This document shows positions 1 to 11,504 of a DNA stretch of 64,000 nt, piece after piece. Positions within the stretch are counted from its first letter, which is position 1, and each line of letters starts with the position of its first letter. This stretch comes from CAWCKS01 sp963796195 (lineage in GTDB: Bacteria > Pseudomonadota > Alphaproteobacteria > Rhizobiales > Xanthobacteraceae), in contig CAWCKS010000014.1 of assembly GCA_963796195.1 (NCBI GenBank), positions 1,214,171 through 1,278,170 on the forward strand, in the 5' to 3' direction. A program made the translations under genes and the position numbers. Under the pieces are notes generated by a model. The model had not been told where the DNA came from. It made no database searches and saw only the letters and a list, made by a program, of their open reading frames with translations.

Positions 1-1009
1 CGTTGAGCTGGCTGCTCAAGGCAAACAAGACAGCGAGCCAGAGAAACGTGGCCAGCGTGTCCCCCTGCGCCGATATGTCGGACACCGTCAGCACATTCGT
101 CATCAGTAGAAGGCCGAAGCCGAAGAAGGCGACGCTGGTCACATTGAGTTGCAGGGCATTGCCGAAGACCCAACCAATGACCATCAATGCGAAGACACCG
201 GCGGTGATCCACTCCTCGCGCGTGAGCGGTCCCAGCGCCGCAAGTTCTTTCCGTGCGGCCACGGGAGCGTCCGGAGTTGCGCCGACCCCTGGCGGGAAGA
301 TGCGCGCGACGACCCGCGGCAGTAGCAGGATCGCGATCAGAGCCGGCACCGAAGCCACGATGAGCCACTTGCCGAAACCAATCTCCACGCCGAATTGCTG
401 CGCCACCTGGATTCCAACGGGATTGGCCGACGTCGCGGTCATCCAGAGGGCGGACGAGACAGCAAGGCTCGCCATTCCGCAGAACATCAGATAGCCACCC
501 AGTCGGCGTCCCTCAGGGTCCTCGGGTCGCGATCCAGACCCCTTGGCCACGGACAGCACGATCGGATAGAGGACACCGCCGCGTGCGGTGTTGCTGGGGA
601 ATGCCGGCGCGATCAGCGCATCGGTAATGACGATGCTGTAGGCAAGCCCGAGCGACGAACGACCGAACAAGCTGACCATGAACAAGCTGATGCGTCGGCC
701 CAGGCCTGATTTCACGACAGCGGTCGCAACGAGGAAGGCGATCGCGACCAACAGCACGCTGGCATTGGCAAATCCCCCGAATGCCTTCGCAGGTGAGACC
801 GTGCCGGTGAGGACCACCGCCCCCACTGCAAGCATCGTCGACGTAAGCAGAGGGAACGCACCCACCAACACCGATGCGATCGCCGAGACGAACACCGCAA
901 ACAAGTGCCACGCGGGCGCGGTCAATCCCTCCGGGACAGGCGAGAACCAGATACCGACTGCCAGCGCCAAGGGGAACACTTGCTTCAGTTTTGCAAGCCA
1001 GTTGCTCAT
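1..1009 (-). CDS. DASS/SLC13-family anion permease, partial (C-terminus beyond the left edge)
   Basis: Reading the minus strand from the ATG at 1009 gives 336 uninterrupted codons running off the left edge. The product is very hydrophobic, with successive membrane helices (for example residues 34-70 and 85-100). It carries SNTARGG at about residues 139-145; Ser-Asn-Thr is the sodium/carboxylate-site signature of the divalent anion:sodium symporter family (plant 2-oxoglutarate/malate translocator DiT1, bacterial SLC13 permeases). Members are usually about 470-490 residues, so roughly the last third is missing. It probably imports dicarboxylates or another divalent anion across the inner membrane; the substrate cannot be read from sequence. 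The start shares its A with the TGA stop of the upstream gene (TGATG), so the two are probably translationally coupled. Family is secure, substrate open. Confidence 0.85.
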   Translation of the reverse strand, partial: MSNWLAKLKQVFPLALAVGIWFSPVPEGLTAPAWHLFAVFVSAIASVLVGAFPLLTSTMLAVGAVVLTGTVSPAKAFGGFANASVLLVAIAFLVATAVVKSGLGRRISLFMVSLFGRSSLGLAYSIVITDALIAPAFPSNTARGGVLYPIVLSVAKGSGSRPEDPEGRRLGGYLMFCGMASLAVSSALWMTATSANPVGIQVAQQFGVEIGFGKWLIVASVPALIAILLLPRVVARIFPPGVGATPDAPVAARKELAALGPLTREEWITAGVFALMVIGWVFGNALQLNVTSVAFFGFGLLLMTNVLTVSDISAQGDTLATFLWLAVLFALSSQLN

Positions 1010-1575
1010 CACTGTGAACTTGACGCGTGGGGAGCGCCCTGCGGCGCGGCGGTGTGCACCTGACCCTTGAGGCCCATGGATTGACCTTGCACTGTGCCGT
1101 CCTCGGCTTCGAGCAAGAAGCGCCAAGAGAATTCGTAGGAGCCTGTCGCGCCCGCGTAACGCCCGGAGCCGCCGAGGAAAGTCCCGAAGAGCCGGTTGCC
1201 CGTGGCCGTGGTTTCACCCCGAAGCTCGCTGAAGACCTGATCGCCATGCTCATCCGTCCAGACGGCACGACCCACCATCCCGGTGACACTGTCATTGAGC
1301 ACGATGGCTTCCGCGCGGAATCCCACCGCCGGGCGCTCGGGCCCGGCGAGCATCAGCGATCCGTCGAAGTCCGCGATGGAAGCCGACCGGTTGCCGCCGA
1401 GAGGGATGACATGGCGATTGCCAACCGCCGTCCACGTCCCTTGGAACTCGCGCCAGTCATCCCCGGCGGGAGGCGCCTGTGCCCACATCGGTAATGGCGC
1501 GCATGTAAGCCCAATTAGCAAAGCAACGCACAAAACGACCGTCTGTCTTCCCTTAGCCAGCTGGCGCCGGAACAT
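1009..1575 (-). CDS. secreted beta-rich protein, possible allene-oxide-cyclase-like barrel
   Basis: The 188-residue product starts with a clear signal peptide: MFRRQLAKGRQ, then a hydrophobic stretch ending near MWAQA. I chose the start at 1575 because it places the positive charges directly before the hydrophobic core; the frame is open to a start at 1626, which would add 17 residues. The mature part is beta-rich, with alternating hydrophobic residues and Gly-rich turns (GTFLGGSGRYAGATGSYEF). This resembles bacterial secreted proteins assigned to the allene oxide cyclase barrel fold, but I rate that as a weak family guess. No catalytic motif is visible. Its stop codon overlaps the start of the anion permease, so the two are probably co-translated; a link to the permease substrate is inference only. 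Confidence 0.6.
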   Translation of the reverse strand: MFRRQLAKGRQTVVLCVALLIGLTCAPLPMWAQAPPAGDDWREFQGTWTAVGNRHVIPLGGNRSASIADFDGSLMLAGPERPAVGFRAEAIVLNDSVTGMVGRAVWTDEHGDQVFSELRGETTATGNRLFGTFLGGSGRYAGATGSYEFSWRFLLEAEDGTVQGQSMGLKGQVHTAAPQGAPHASSSQ

Positions 1576-1639
1576 TGTGCGCCTGGCCCGCGGGTTGATA
1601 TCAGCCAAGTCCTTCATCTGCGGCACCGCATTGATGAAA

Positions 1640-2479
1640 TCAATAATGGCTGGGGATCGGCTTTCCTGCGCTCAGACCTGCGGCGGCATTCTTTGGCCGC
1701 TGCTGCGCCTTGGGGATCTTCGGCAGGTCGATGTCGACCTTCTTGTAGGGGATGCTGTCGAGCAGATGCCGGATCAGATTTAGCCGGGCGCGGCGTTTGT
1801 CGTCGGCAGGGACAATGTGCCAGGGCGCCCAGGGCATGTCGGTGTCCGCGATCATGCGCTGATAGGCCGCCGTGTAGTCCCACCAGCGCCGCACCGATTC
1901 GGTGTCCATCGGGCTCAGCTTCCAGTGCTTCATTGGATTTTTGATCCTGGCCTCGAACCGGCGCCGCTGCTCATCCTGACTGACATCGAGAAAATACTTG
2001 CGCAGGATGATCCCGTTGTTGACGATCATCTCCCGTTCGACCACGGGAACCATCTTCATGAACCGCTCATACTGGTCGTCGCTGCAGAATCCCATCACGC
2101 GCTCGACCCCGGCCCGGTTGTACCACGAGCGGTCGAACAGGATGATCTCGCCCGCCGCCGGAAACTGCGCAATGTAGCGCTGGATGTAGACTTGGGTCTT
2201 CTCGCGGTCGGAGGGAGCGGGCAATGCCACATGGCGGTAAACGCGCGGGCTCGTGCGTTCGGTGATCCGGCTGATCACACCACCCTTGCCCGCGGTGTCG
2301 CGGCCCTCGAAGACCACAATGACGCGTGCCCCCTTGTCTTTGACCCAGGTCTGCAGCCGGGTCAGCTCGACCTGGAGCTTCGCGAGCTCCTTGTCGAATT
2401 CCTTGCCGCTCATCTTGCCGGACGTAGCCGGTGCTTCGGCTTCTTCGCGTTCGCGCTTGTTCCGCTTGTCTTTCAGCAT
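1640..2479 (-). CDS. ppk2: polyphosphate kinase 2
   Basis: The 279-residue protein has the complete PPK2 core. The Walker A loop is GRDTAGKGG, followed by a segment beginning RITERTSPRVYRHVALP. The Walker B region is ILFDRSWYNRAGVERVMGF, and a basic lid follows around IKNPMKHWKLSPMD. PPK2 enzymes transfer phosphate reversibly between polyphosphate and nucleotides, mostly phosphorylating GDP or ADP in the cytoplasm. The frame is open to 2662, but the start at 2479 is supported by AAGG seven bases upstream and by the usual one-domain length (about 270-300 residues); 2503 is an alternative. It is monocistronic or the first gene of a minus-strand set with the secreted protein and the permease. 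Identification is secure, nucleotide preference is not. Confidence 0.93.
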   Translation of the reverse strand: MLKDKRNKREREEAEAPATSGKMSGKEFDKELAKLQVELTRLQTWVKDKGARVIVVFEGRDTAGKGGVISRITERTSPRVYRHVALPAPSDREKTQVYIQRYIAQFPAAGEIILFDRSWYNRAGVERVMGFCSDDQYERFMKMVPVVEREMIVNNGIILRKYFLDVSQDEQRRRFEARIKNPMKHWKLSPMDTESVRRWWDYTAAYQRMIADTDMPWAPWHIVPADDKRRARLNLIRHLLDSIPYKKVDIDLPKIPKAQQRPKNAAAGLSAGKPIPSHY

Positions 2480-2767
2480 CTGGCAACCTTTCCCGTGACC
2501 CATGAGCAGATCGTCGCCGGCGCAAACGCGACGTCGGCTCTGTGCCGTAAACGGCGATGAAAGGTAGGTCTTGGCTGGCGCTGGGCGCTCGACTGAGCCT
2601 CGAGCAACCTTTCGGAACGAACGAAGTCTCAAGCTTTGCATCGCGCCGCGCCTGAGAGACATAAGGGTTTGTCCGCAATGGATATCGAAATAACCCCCGG
2701 CCAGAGTTGGGAGTCACGCTCGCTGGCGTAGTCCTCGCAGACAAGAGGAAAGCCGCAACGCGAACAG

Positions 2768-3819
2768 CTATTTCGTAAAGCGCGGCTTCGGCGGCGTAAC
2801 TGGAGCAGGCGCAGCGGGCGAAATCGCGAACGTCAACCACGCATTCCAGCCTTTCGGGCGGTCTCGTGCGTCGAACTCTCCGTAGCCCTTGAGATTGAGG
2901 TAGCCCTGCATGTCCCCGACCGGAAAAATGAATCCAACCTGAGGACCAACGCCGAGCACCTGGGACTGGAAGCAGCCCACCCGATCGCCAGAGCCGCTGT
3001 CGCAGCCGATCTGCTTGTAGACATAGCCCACCAAACCGAGCTGAACCTGCTTCGAGACGAACTGCGACGCACCCCAATCGAAGTGCATGTCGACCCCATT
3101 CTGGTATTGCGTCGACTGATTGAGGAGATTGTAGGTAAACCCGAGCACGCCGGAGAATTCGTGGCCGGTCTGCGGATTGAAATAGGTGTAGCCGCCGCCG
3201 GCGTCGATCGCGCCGTGGCCGATACCGATGTTTGACAAACGCGTCGAGCTATATGCGCCAACCGGGATATCGCCAGTGAGGTAGGTCATATAGTTGTTCA
3301 CGCCCGCATTCCAGCGGAGCGCAAATTGCGGCATCAGATCGCCAAAGCCCCATAGCGTGTCGCTGATGCTATCGGACCTCATGAACGGGACGTTGCCGAA
3401 CGGCGTTGCCAAGGTTGCCCGCGAGCGTGCCGTTTAAGGAGCTGTCGACGCGGCCATAAGAGGCCACCAGGGCCAACGACGCCTGGCCGCCGAGCACCGG
3501 AGTTGCGAAGACGTAGCTCGGGATCACGAAGGCCAAGATCCGCGGTGGCCTTCACGCTCGCATTCAGATTTGCATTCAGATTCACCGGAATTTTGCCAAG
3601 CTGGAATTCGCGCGCGAGTGCGACGTCGGCGCCAGCCGATACAGAGGTATGATAATAGACTGTCGCTACTGACCAACCAGGCCTCTGCGGCGTGGCCGCG
3701 AGACTGCCAAAGAAGCCGGGAACCCAGAAGCTGACGCCGCTTTCATCGGCCATCGCAATGCCCGGCATTGATAAGAGAGCGAGCGCAGATGCGACTAGTG
3801 CAGAACGGGAAGTCCTCAT
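2768..3819 (-). CDS. outer-membrane transporter of the phenol-degradation MetA/SphA type (frame broken twice)
   Basis: A signal peptide (MRTSRSALVASALALLS to about AMADE) is followed by a beta-barrel pattern: alternating aromatic/hydrophobic strands such as FGDLMPQFALRW, MTYLTGDIPVG and GGGYTYFNPQTGHEFSG. The sequence ends with a Pro/Lys-rich tail rather than a C-terminal Phe. This pattern fits the MetA-pathway/SphA outer-membrane channel family, thought to take up hydrophobic or aromatic compounds. The frame changes near 3540 (after KATAD) and near 3408; both behave as one extra base, and corrected length is 349 residues. The start at 3819 has GGGAG upstream. The middle segment, read in the third frame, continues sensibly (IPSYVFATPVLGGQASLALV), which argues for sequencing error over decay. 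Confidence 0.7.
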
Positions 3820-4255
3820 CGATGTTACTCCCTGTCCGATCGGGGTATTTTCGATCCGCGGAGCATTTTTTTGGTTGCGCGGCCTTCGCTTCACCAAGGC
3901 AGCGTGCCTCAAATTCTAATGTAGTCGCAAGCGCATGGCGCGACGATACTAGGTTTCATCACTGGGTGTGTCGTTCACGCATCACGAGCAATGCGCCGCC
4001 AAGAGCTCTTGCCGTTGCGCGCTCTGCTAATTCGTAAGCAACACTGACATGACCGCAGAACAATCCAGCGCGCAGACGAACGCCCGGCGCACCGAAGTCT
4101 CTTGCACGATCGTAATTTCTACCGTGACCCTCATTCCCGACCAGCAGCTGTTCTCCAGTTACCCAAGCTGCTCCAGATAAATTGAGGGAAAACCCGGATG
4201 GGCTGCCTGCGGAATTGAGTGGAACCTCGATCGCTTGATCAAGGAACCCTGCCTT
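3820..4255. other. intergenic region between divergent outer-membrane protein and sulfatase genes
   Basis: No supported gene lies here. It must hold the promoters of the two divergent genes. It contains a seven-T run near 3867 and, about 50 bases before the sulfatase start, a 24-base element repeated upstream of the second sulfatase (listed separately). Confidence 0.6.
4182..4205 (+). promoter_or_regulatory. 24-bp element shared by two sulfatase upstream regions (copy 1)
   Basis: This stretch (TTGAGGGAAAACCCGGAT, then GGGCTG) matches 9089-9112 at all but one position. The core GGGAAAACCC is nearly palindromic (GGG-AAAA-CCC), as expected of a dimeric regulator site. It lies 51 bases before the start of the first sulfatase. 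That it is an operator or activator site is inferred from position and conservation. Confidence 0.5.
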
Positions 4256-6981
4256 ATGCGCTTGTCGCTGCTACCCACTCTCGCCCTCGCTGCTTTCTCG
4301 TCTGTATTTGCTTTAGGTTCGGCCGGCGCCCAGCAGGTCAATGGCGTCCCTGGTTCGCCCAGCGCGACCACGACAATTCCGCGGCGAGCAGCTTCCGGCG
4401 CCCTCCGCAGAAATTCGGCGGCAAGATCGAGCGCGACGCAACCAAATCAACGCCTTATTGGCCGGCGCGCATCGTTCCACCGAAGGACGCGCCGAACGTC
4501 CTGCTGATCATCACCGACGACTCCGGCTATCGGCGTGCCAAGCACGTTCGGCGGCGTCATCCCGACGCCGGCGCTCGACCGTATCGCCCATGACGGCCTT
4601 CGCTACACGAATTTCCATTCGACCGCTCTGTGTTCGCCGACTCGCGCGGCGCTGATCACCGGGCGCAATCATCATTCCGCTGGGTTTGGCGTCGTCGCGG
4701 AACAGGCCACCGGCTACCCCGGCTACGATAGCGTCATCACCAAGGATAAGGCCACGATTGGCCGCATCCTGCACGGACAACGGCTACCACACCGCCTGGT
4801 TCGGCAAGAACCATAACACGCCGGAATATCAAGCGAGCCAGGCCGGGCCCTTCGATCAGTGGCCGACTGGTATGGGCTTTGAATATTTCTACGGCTTTAT
4901 GGGCGGCGACACCAATCAGTGGGAGCCGGGCAACCTGTTTCGCAATACCACGGCGATCTATCCCTACGTCGGAAAGCCCGGCTGGAATCTGATGACGGCG
5001 ATGGCGGATGAAGCGATCGACTACATGAATCGCATGAACACGCTGTCGCCGGACCAGCCCTGGCTCATCAAGTTTGCGCCCGGCGCCACCCACGCGCCGC
5101 ATCACCCGACCAAGGAATGGGTCGACAAGATCAGCGCCATGCACCTGTTCGACGATGGCTGGAACAAGCTGCGCGACACGATCTTCGCCAACCAGAAGAA
5201 GCTCGGCGTGATTCCGCAGAACGCGAAGCTGACGCCATGGCCAAAGGATCTCATCAAGGAATGGGACCAGCTCAACGCCGACGAAAAGAAGCTGTTCATC
5301 CGTCAGGCCGACGTTTTCGCCGCCTTTACAGCTTACATGGACGACGAGATCGGCCGCGTCATCCAGGCGGTCGAGGACATGGGCAAGCTCGACAACACGT
5401 TGATCATTTACATCAACGGCGACAACGGCACGAGCGCCGAAGGCCAGCCCAACGGCACCCCGAACGAAGTGGCGATGTTCAATCAGGCCAATCCGTCGGT
5501 CGAGGACCAGCTGAAATATTTCTACGACGTCTGGGGCACCGACCGCACCTACAACCACATGTCGATCGGCTGGGCCTGGGCGTTCGACACGCCTTTCTCC
5601 TGGACCAAACAGATCGTGTCGCATTTCGGTGGTACCCGCCAAGGCATGGCGATCTCATGGCCGAAGGTGATCAAGGACAAGGGTGGCATCCGCACTCAGT
5701 TTCACCATGTCATTGATATCGTGCCGACCATCCTTGAGGCGGCCAATATCAAACAGCCGACAATGGTAAATGGCATCAAGCAAAGCCCGATCGAGGGCGT
5801 CAGCATGATGTACACCTTCGACGCCAAGAACGCGAACGCGCCCTCGACGCACCAAACACAGTACTTCGAAATGATGGCCGACCGCGCGATCTACCATGAC
5901 GGCTGGATCGCAAGCACCAAGGTGTTGCGGCCGCCGTGGGTAACGGCCGGCATCAAGTTGCCGAATCCACTCGACTACCCATGGGAGCTTTATGATCTCA
6001 AGAACGACTGGACCCAGTATGAGGACGTCGCGGCCAAATACCCTGCCAAGCTGAAGGAGATGCAGGAGCTGTTCTGGAAGGAAGCGCAGAAATATCAGGT
6101 CTTGCCGCTGGATGCTTCGGTGGCCGGGCGGCTGGTAACGCCGCGGCCGAGCCTCAGTGCCGGCCGCACCTCGTTCGCCTGGACCCGACCGATCACCGGC
6201 ACCCCGAACGGCGATGCGCCGAGCCTGCTCAACACCTCCTACAATCTCAAGGCCGACATCGAGATTCCTCAGGGCGGCGCTGAGGGCATGCTGATCACGC
6301 AGGGCGGGAGATTCGGCGGATACGGGTTCTACGTGTTGAAAAACAAGCCCGTATTCACCTGGAACCTGGTCGACCTCAAGCGTGTGCGTTGGGAGGGCGC
6401 GGACGAGCTGACGCCCGGCCGGCACGTGCTCGAGTTCGACTTCAAATATGACGGTCTTGGCGCTGCGACCATGCTGTTCGGCGACTACAGCGGCATCGGC
6501 AAGGGAGGCACCGGGGTGCTGAAGGTCGACGGCAACGCGGTTGCGACCGAAAAGATGGAGCACACGCTTCCCTTCATCCTGCAGTGGGATGAGATCTCTC
6601 GATATCGGGTCGGACACCGGCACGCCGGTCGATGACAACGACTACAGCACGCCGTTCACTTTCAGCGGGAAGCTCAACAAGATCACGCTGGATATCGACC
6701 GGCCTAAGCTGAGCCCGGACGATATAAAACGGCTTCAAGACGCCGCCCGAGCAGCCGGCGACGCGGCATCAGTTGACGGAGCGACCGTGGGCACAACCGC
6801 GGCTACGGGTACGGCCTCCACTCAAAGCGCGGCGCCGCAGGTCTCAGGCGATGTTGGCTTGAACCTGTCGCAAAAAGTCGAATTGAGCATCGACAAGCGG
6901 GAAGGCTGTCGCAAGCAGGCCGAAGCGCAGGGTCTCGCGATTCTCGAAAGGATCCAGTTCGTTCGCAAGTGCATGCAGTGA
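4256..6981 (+). CDS. secreted type I arylsulfatase, large form with C-terminal extension (frame broken five times)
   Basis: The start at 4256 has AAGGA nine bases upstream and begins a signal peptide (MRLSLLPTLALAAF to GAQQ). The sulfatase core follows. It has metal-binding LLIITDDSGYG, then ALCSPTRAALITGRN with the formylglycine cysteine codon at 4631-4633 in the C-x-P-x-R signature. Further motifs are WFGKNHNTPEYQ and INGDNGTSAEG. These enzymes hydrolyse sulfate (some members phosphate) esters after Cys oxidation by a formylglycine-generating enzyme, not encoded here. About 300 residues follow the catalytic domain, including a jelly-roll-like segment (TQGGRFGGYGFYVLKNK) and a Cys-containing tail. 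The frame changes near 4385, 4415, 4532, 4773 and 6597, each as one extra base; correction gives 906 residues. The downstream copy at 18606 has the same architecture, which guided the reconstruction. Confidence 0.85.
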
Positions 6982-7115
6982 TACTTCAAGCGACCCGGGC
7001 GACGACGCGCTGACACTCGATCATTCGGCGGGCGGCGATGGCGTCGCCATGGTCTTGGCAATTTTAAGCCACGGTATTGGACGTCGTTTCACCGCCACTG
7101 GCGCTGGAGGATGTG

Positions 7116-7442
7116 ATGCAGATTTCTCGACGCTTGCTCCGCCTTGGTTGCTGGATTCTCACTGGTATTATTGTTCTGCAGTCTTCTGAAACTTACAGCC
7201 AGCAGAACAAATCCAATGGAGCGGCGGCGCCGGCCTCCGAGGAAGTCCCGACAGACATCATCGCCGCGCAGATTCGACGCCAGGGCTTCGACTGCGACCA
7301 TCCGCAAACCGCGACGCGAGATGCGAGCCAGTCGAAGCCGGATGAAGTAGCGTGGCTTCTGACATGTGAGAGCTCATCCTACCGGGTCACTCTGATCCCT
7401 CACGAGGCGGCGAAGGTTCAGCAAGTCCGGCCGCAGAAGTGA
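7116..7442 (+). CDS. small secreted protein of unknown function
   Basis: This 108-residue protein begins MQISRRLLRLGCWILTGI, a signal peptide or single N-terminal helix ending near SETYSQQ. The start at 7116 is set by GGAGG five bases upstream; the open frame extends to 7077 without a ribosome site. The mature part has two cysteines (GFDCDHP and WLLTCESS), probably disulfide-bonded in the periplasm, and a short beta-like stretch SSYRVTLIP. It lies 134 bases after the large sulfatase on the same strand. I recognise no family. Confidence 0.6.
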   Translation: MQISRRLLRLGCWILTGIIVLQSSETYSQQNKSNGAAAPASEEVPTDIIAAQIRRQGFDCDHPQTATRDASQSKPDEVAWLLTCESSSYRVTLIPHEAAKVQQVRPQK

Positions 7443-7494
7443 GCCACTTTGAGCGAGTGTCATCTGGCGAACGAAAGACTTCGAAAGAAATGGA

Positions 7495-7938
7495 ATGGTA
7501 GCGGAAATTATCGAGCCGCCGTCGATTGATCAGTTGACTCGCATTATCGGTGGCGTTGCTGCGCCAGCTTTCCTCTTGGGAGCGGTCGGGGCGTTCACTT
7601 CGGCGCTGATGTCAAGGATCAGCCGGGTCATTGATCGCGCCCAGTTCCTTCATGGTATCGACGAGACCGATCCATCCCGCGCCAGGCTCAAAACGGATAT
7701 CCCGCGGCTCAAGCGTCGGGCGGCGCTGTTGAACAGATCGCTGCTCTACTCGATCGTTTCCGCGATCCTCACCGCATTGATCATCATCGTCGCGTTCGTT
7801 AGCGCCATGCTGCACATGGCACACGAATATGGCGTCGCGATTCTCTTCACTGCCGCGCTCTGTACATTCAGCATTTCGTTGATTGATCTTGCGCGCGAGG
7901 TCCAAATTGCCCTTCACGACAACGATCTTCACGCGTGA
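7495..7938 (+). CDS. DUF2721 family membrane protein
   Basis: The 147-residue protein has three predicted membrane helices (about residues 19-38, 82-106 and 114-130). A charged cytoplasmic linker rich in Arg sits between the first two (DIPRLKRRAALLNRSLLYS). This layout and the segment ALMSRISRVIDRAQFLH match the DUF2721 family, small inner-membrane proteins of unknown function common in Proteobacteria. The ATG at 7495 gives the expected family length; the ribosome-binding site is weak (GAAAGAAA). It stands alone on the plus strand with no functional tie to its neighbours. Confidence 0.75.
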   Translation: MVAEIIEPPSIDQLTRIIGGVAAPAFLLGAVGAFTSALMSRISRVIDRAQFLHGIDETDPSRARLKTDIPRLKRRAALLNRSLLYSIVSAILTALIIIVAFVSAMLHMAHEYGVAILFTAALCTFSISLIDLAREVQIALHDNDLHA

Positions 7939-8204
7939 TCGCGAGGAAGATGCCGGGTGTCGGCGAGTAATGGTCGGGTCCGCCAGAGCGATCTCGGATC
8001 GCGCCTTCATGCCTCGGCAACAATCACGTTGATAACAGCGAGAGAATCAGTTCGCTATGTCGGGTATCAGACGGACGTCAGAAGGTTCGGATGCCGTAAT
8101 TTAAGCGACTAGGGGTGCCGACCGTCGGGGGGCGGATGGGGGCTTTTGGACGTCGTTCATTTGACCCGGGAAGCAGGTGTCGTGGCGGCTGGTCTCGCGC
8201 CGCC

Positions 8205-8981
8205 ATGCAGCCGACGCTCGTGGCACTCTTGCTGGTCATTGCGCAATATGCCCACGCGCAGGACGCGTGCATTGACCCTTCAATGCTCGTGGCAAGTACG
8301 GTCAGCATCGCGCGACATTTCACCGATGATGAGAGACCCCGACCGTCGCTCGAGGGATATCGCGCGACAGCCTGGTTCTACCGCAGTACGCGGTATCTGG
8401 TGTCGATCGCGCACTTCGTCGATGACGCTCCCATACTGCCAAGAGGCGAATGGAGGACGGTCGATGTGCGGCAGCAGGACCTGACCGTCCACGTGAAAGC
8501 CCGGTTGCTCACCGTCGTCAAAGGACTGCCTGAGGGACTTGCGCTTCTGGAGTTGCAGGAGCCGTTTCCTGACGCGAAGCCTCTTAAACTTCGGGAGAAG
8601 CCGCTTTCGCGAAACGAGCCGGTCCTCAGCATCGCGTATCTAGACAGTCTCCGCTTCGCGAAGGGCAGGTTCTCCGAGCTTATGGGCAGACGCGACAACC
8701 CATCCGACGACCCATTTGCCAAAGTCCCGCCGGGATCAGGCCTGTTCGAGATGTGGGACATCGAGGAGCGCAAGAACGACCGCTATGTACTCGACCACGG
8801 CGCGTCAGGCGCTCCCATCGTCGACTGTGACGGCAACGTGGTTGCTGTAGCCAGCAGTATCCTGACGCAAGGGAGCCTGAACTTTGGCGGTCGGAAAATC
8901 CGGCTAACGACTCCGTGGGGCATGGCCAACAACACGGCCACGCTCATCCAACCGCTGTTCGACCTCCCGCCAACTCCGTAG
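8205..8981 (+). CDS. secreted trypsin-like serine protease-fold protein
   Basis: The 258-residue protein starts at 8205 with signal peptide MQPTLVALLLVIAQYAHAQ; the longer frame from 8115 adds only non-conserved basic sequence. The mature domain has the landmarks of a trypsin/HtrA-like fold. A candidate catalytic His is in YLVSIAHFVDD, and the serine motif is DHGASGAPIVDCDG (G-x-S-G-x-P), followed by VVAVASSIL. The usual Asp before the LALL strand is not visible: that strand reads LPEGLALLEL. The triad may therefore be altered, or Glu may substitute. It probably acts in the periplasm. There is no PDZ domain, so it is not DegP. Active protease versus inactive fold is undecided. Confidence 0.65.
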   Translation: MQPTLVALLLVIAQYAHAQDACIDPSMLVASTVSIARHFTDDERPRPSLEGYRATAWFYRSTRYLVSIAHFVDDAPILPRGEWRTVDVRQQDLTVHVKARLLTVVKGLPEGLALLELQEPFPDAKPLKLREKPLSRNEPVLSIAYLDSLRFAKGRFSELMGRRDNPSDDPFAKVPPGSGLFEMWDIEERKNDRYVLDHGASGAPIVDCDGNVVAVASSILTQGSLNFGGRKIRLTTPWGMANNTATLIQPLFDLPPTP

Positions 8982-9088
8982 CCATAAAATACGATCCGTC
9001 ACCGTGCTTGATGTCGAGCATGGGTGCTTAGCGCAGAATTGTCTCCTCTCTCGCACCACGGCATTCTACCCAATTCGGTCCAGGTCGT

Positions 9089-9112
9089 TTGAGGGAAAAC
9101 CCGGATAGGCTG
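9089..9112 (+). promoter_or_regulatory. 24-bp element shared by two sulfatase upstream regions (copy 2)
   Basis: TTGAGGGAAAACCCGGAT followed by AGGCTG differs at one base from 4182-4205. It lies 126 bases before the second sulfatase start. A half match, CCCGGATAGGC at 16994-17004, precedes the third sulfatase. A common regulator is inferred. Confidence 0.5.
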
Positions 9113-9237
9113 GCCCGTGCTCACCGTGCGACGCTGACAAACGTCGTCGCGCCGGACCCAGACGTGGGTAAGGCGCGATTGCTTTTCGGCGCAGGTCACC
9201 GACCCATTTCGGGCGTCCAAATCCGCGGAGAATTCTA

Positions 9238-10875
<1,638 letters not shown>

Positions 10876-10894
10876 TAATCGAAGCGTGTGGTGG

Positions 10895-10925
10895 CAGGCG
10901 GCTCAACGTGGGCCGCCTGCTTTTG
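10895..10925 (+). terminator. rho-independent terminator after the second sulfatase
   Basis: CAGGCGGC (10895-10902) pairs perfectly with GCCGCCTG (10912-10919) across a nine-base loop and is followed by CTTTTG. It lies 20 bases past the sulfatase stop. Confidence 0.75.
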
Positions 10926-10983
10926 CGACCCACGACTTCAAGGGCAGGCCCGAGCTGGACGGCGATCACATAGGAGAGCGCCC

Positions 10984-11403
10984 ATGAAATCAAAACCGAA
11001 ATCAAGTCCGCTGATGCTCACGGCACTGGCCGTGGGCTGGATCTTTCTCGGATCGCAAGCCCATGCCGCGGATCTGAACGGCGCCTGGACGACGGACGCA
11101 TCCGTCTGCAACAAGGTCTTCGTCAAGAAAAGCGGCGCGATCTCGTTCCAGCAGGGCTCCGACGAGTTCGGCGGCGGCTTCATCATGGACGGAAGTCGAG
11201 TCCGCGGGCAGATGCAGACCTGCACTATCAAGAGCAGAAAGGACGACGGAAATATGGTTCATTTCCTCGCAATGTGTGCGAGCGATATCATGGCATCGAA
11301 CGTTCAATTCAGCGCAAGGATCATCGATGCCAATACGATCGAGCGGTTCTTTGACGGCATGCCGGAGGAGATCGGCATCCGATATTCTCGCTGCGCGATG
11401 TGA
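10984..11403 (+). CDS. small secreted protein of unknown function
   Basis: The 139-residue protein starts at 10984 after AGGAG. Its signal peptide ends near SQAHAADLNGAW. The mature part opens with LNGAWTTDASVCNKVF and has four cysteines (SVCNK, QTCTIK, AMCASD and SRCAM), suggesting two disulfides. Similar 'LNGxW' openings occur in small beta-barrel periplasmic proteins, but no family is recognised. It lies between a sulfatase terminator and the octaheme cytochrome gene on the same strand. Confidence 0.6.
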   Translation: MKSKPKSSPLMLTALAVGWIFLGSQAHAADLNGAWTTDASVCNKVFVKKSGAISFQQGSDEFGGGFIMDGSRVRGQMQTCTIKSRKDDGNMVHFLAMCASDIMASNVQFSARIIDANTIERFFDGMPEEIGIRYSRCAM

Positions 11404-11504
11404 CCAGTGCCAAAACAAAGGCCGGCGCGGCTTGACTTGCATCCCTGGCGGCCGATGATCCGCGAGTTGCTCTTTGTTGGTCCCCGCACTAAAGGGCTGT
11501 CACG

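Noticed and set aside
1631..1645. FNR-like palindrome ATTGAT-GAA-ATCAAT
   Set aside because: The spacer is three bases rather than four and it lies at the end of ppk2, not in a clear promoter.
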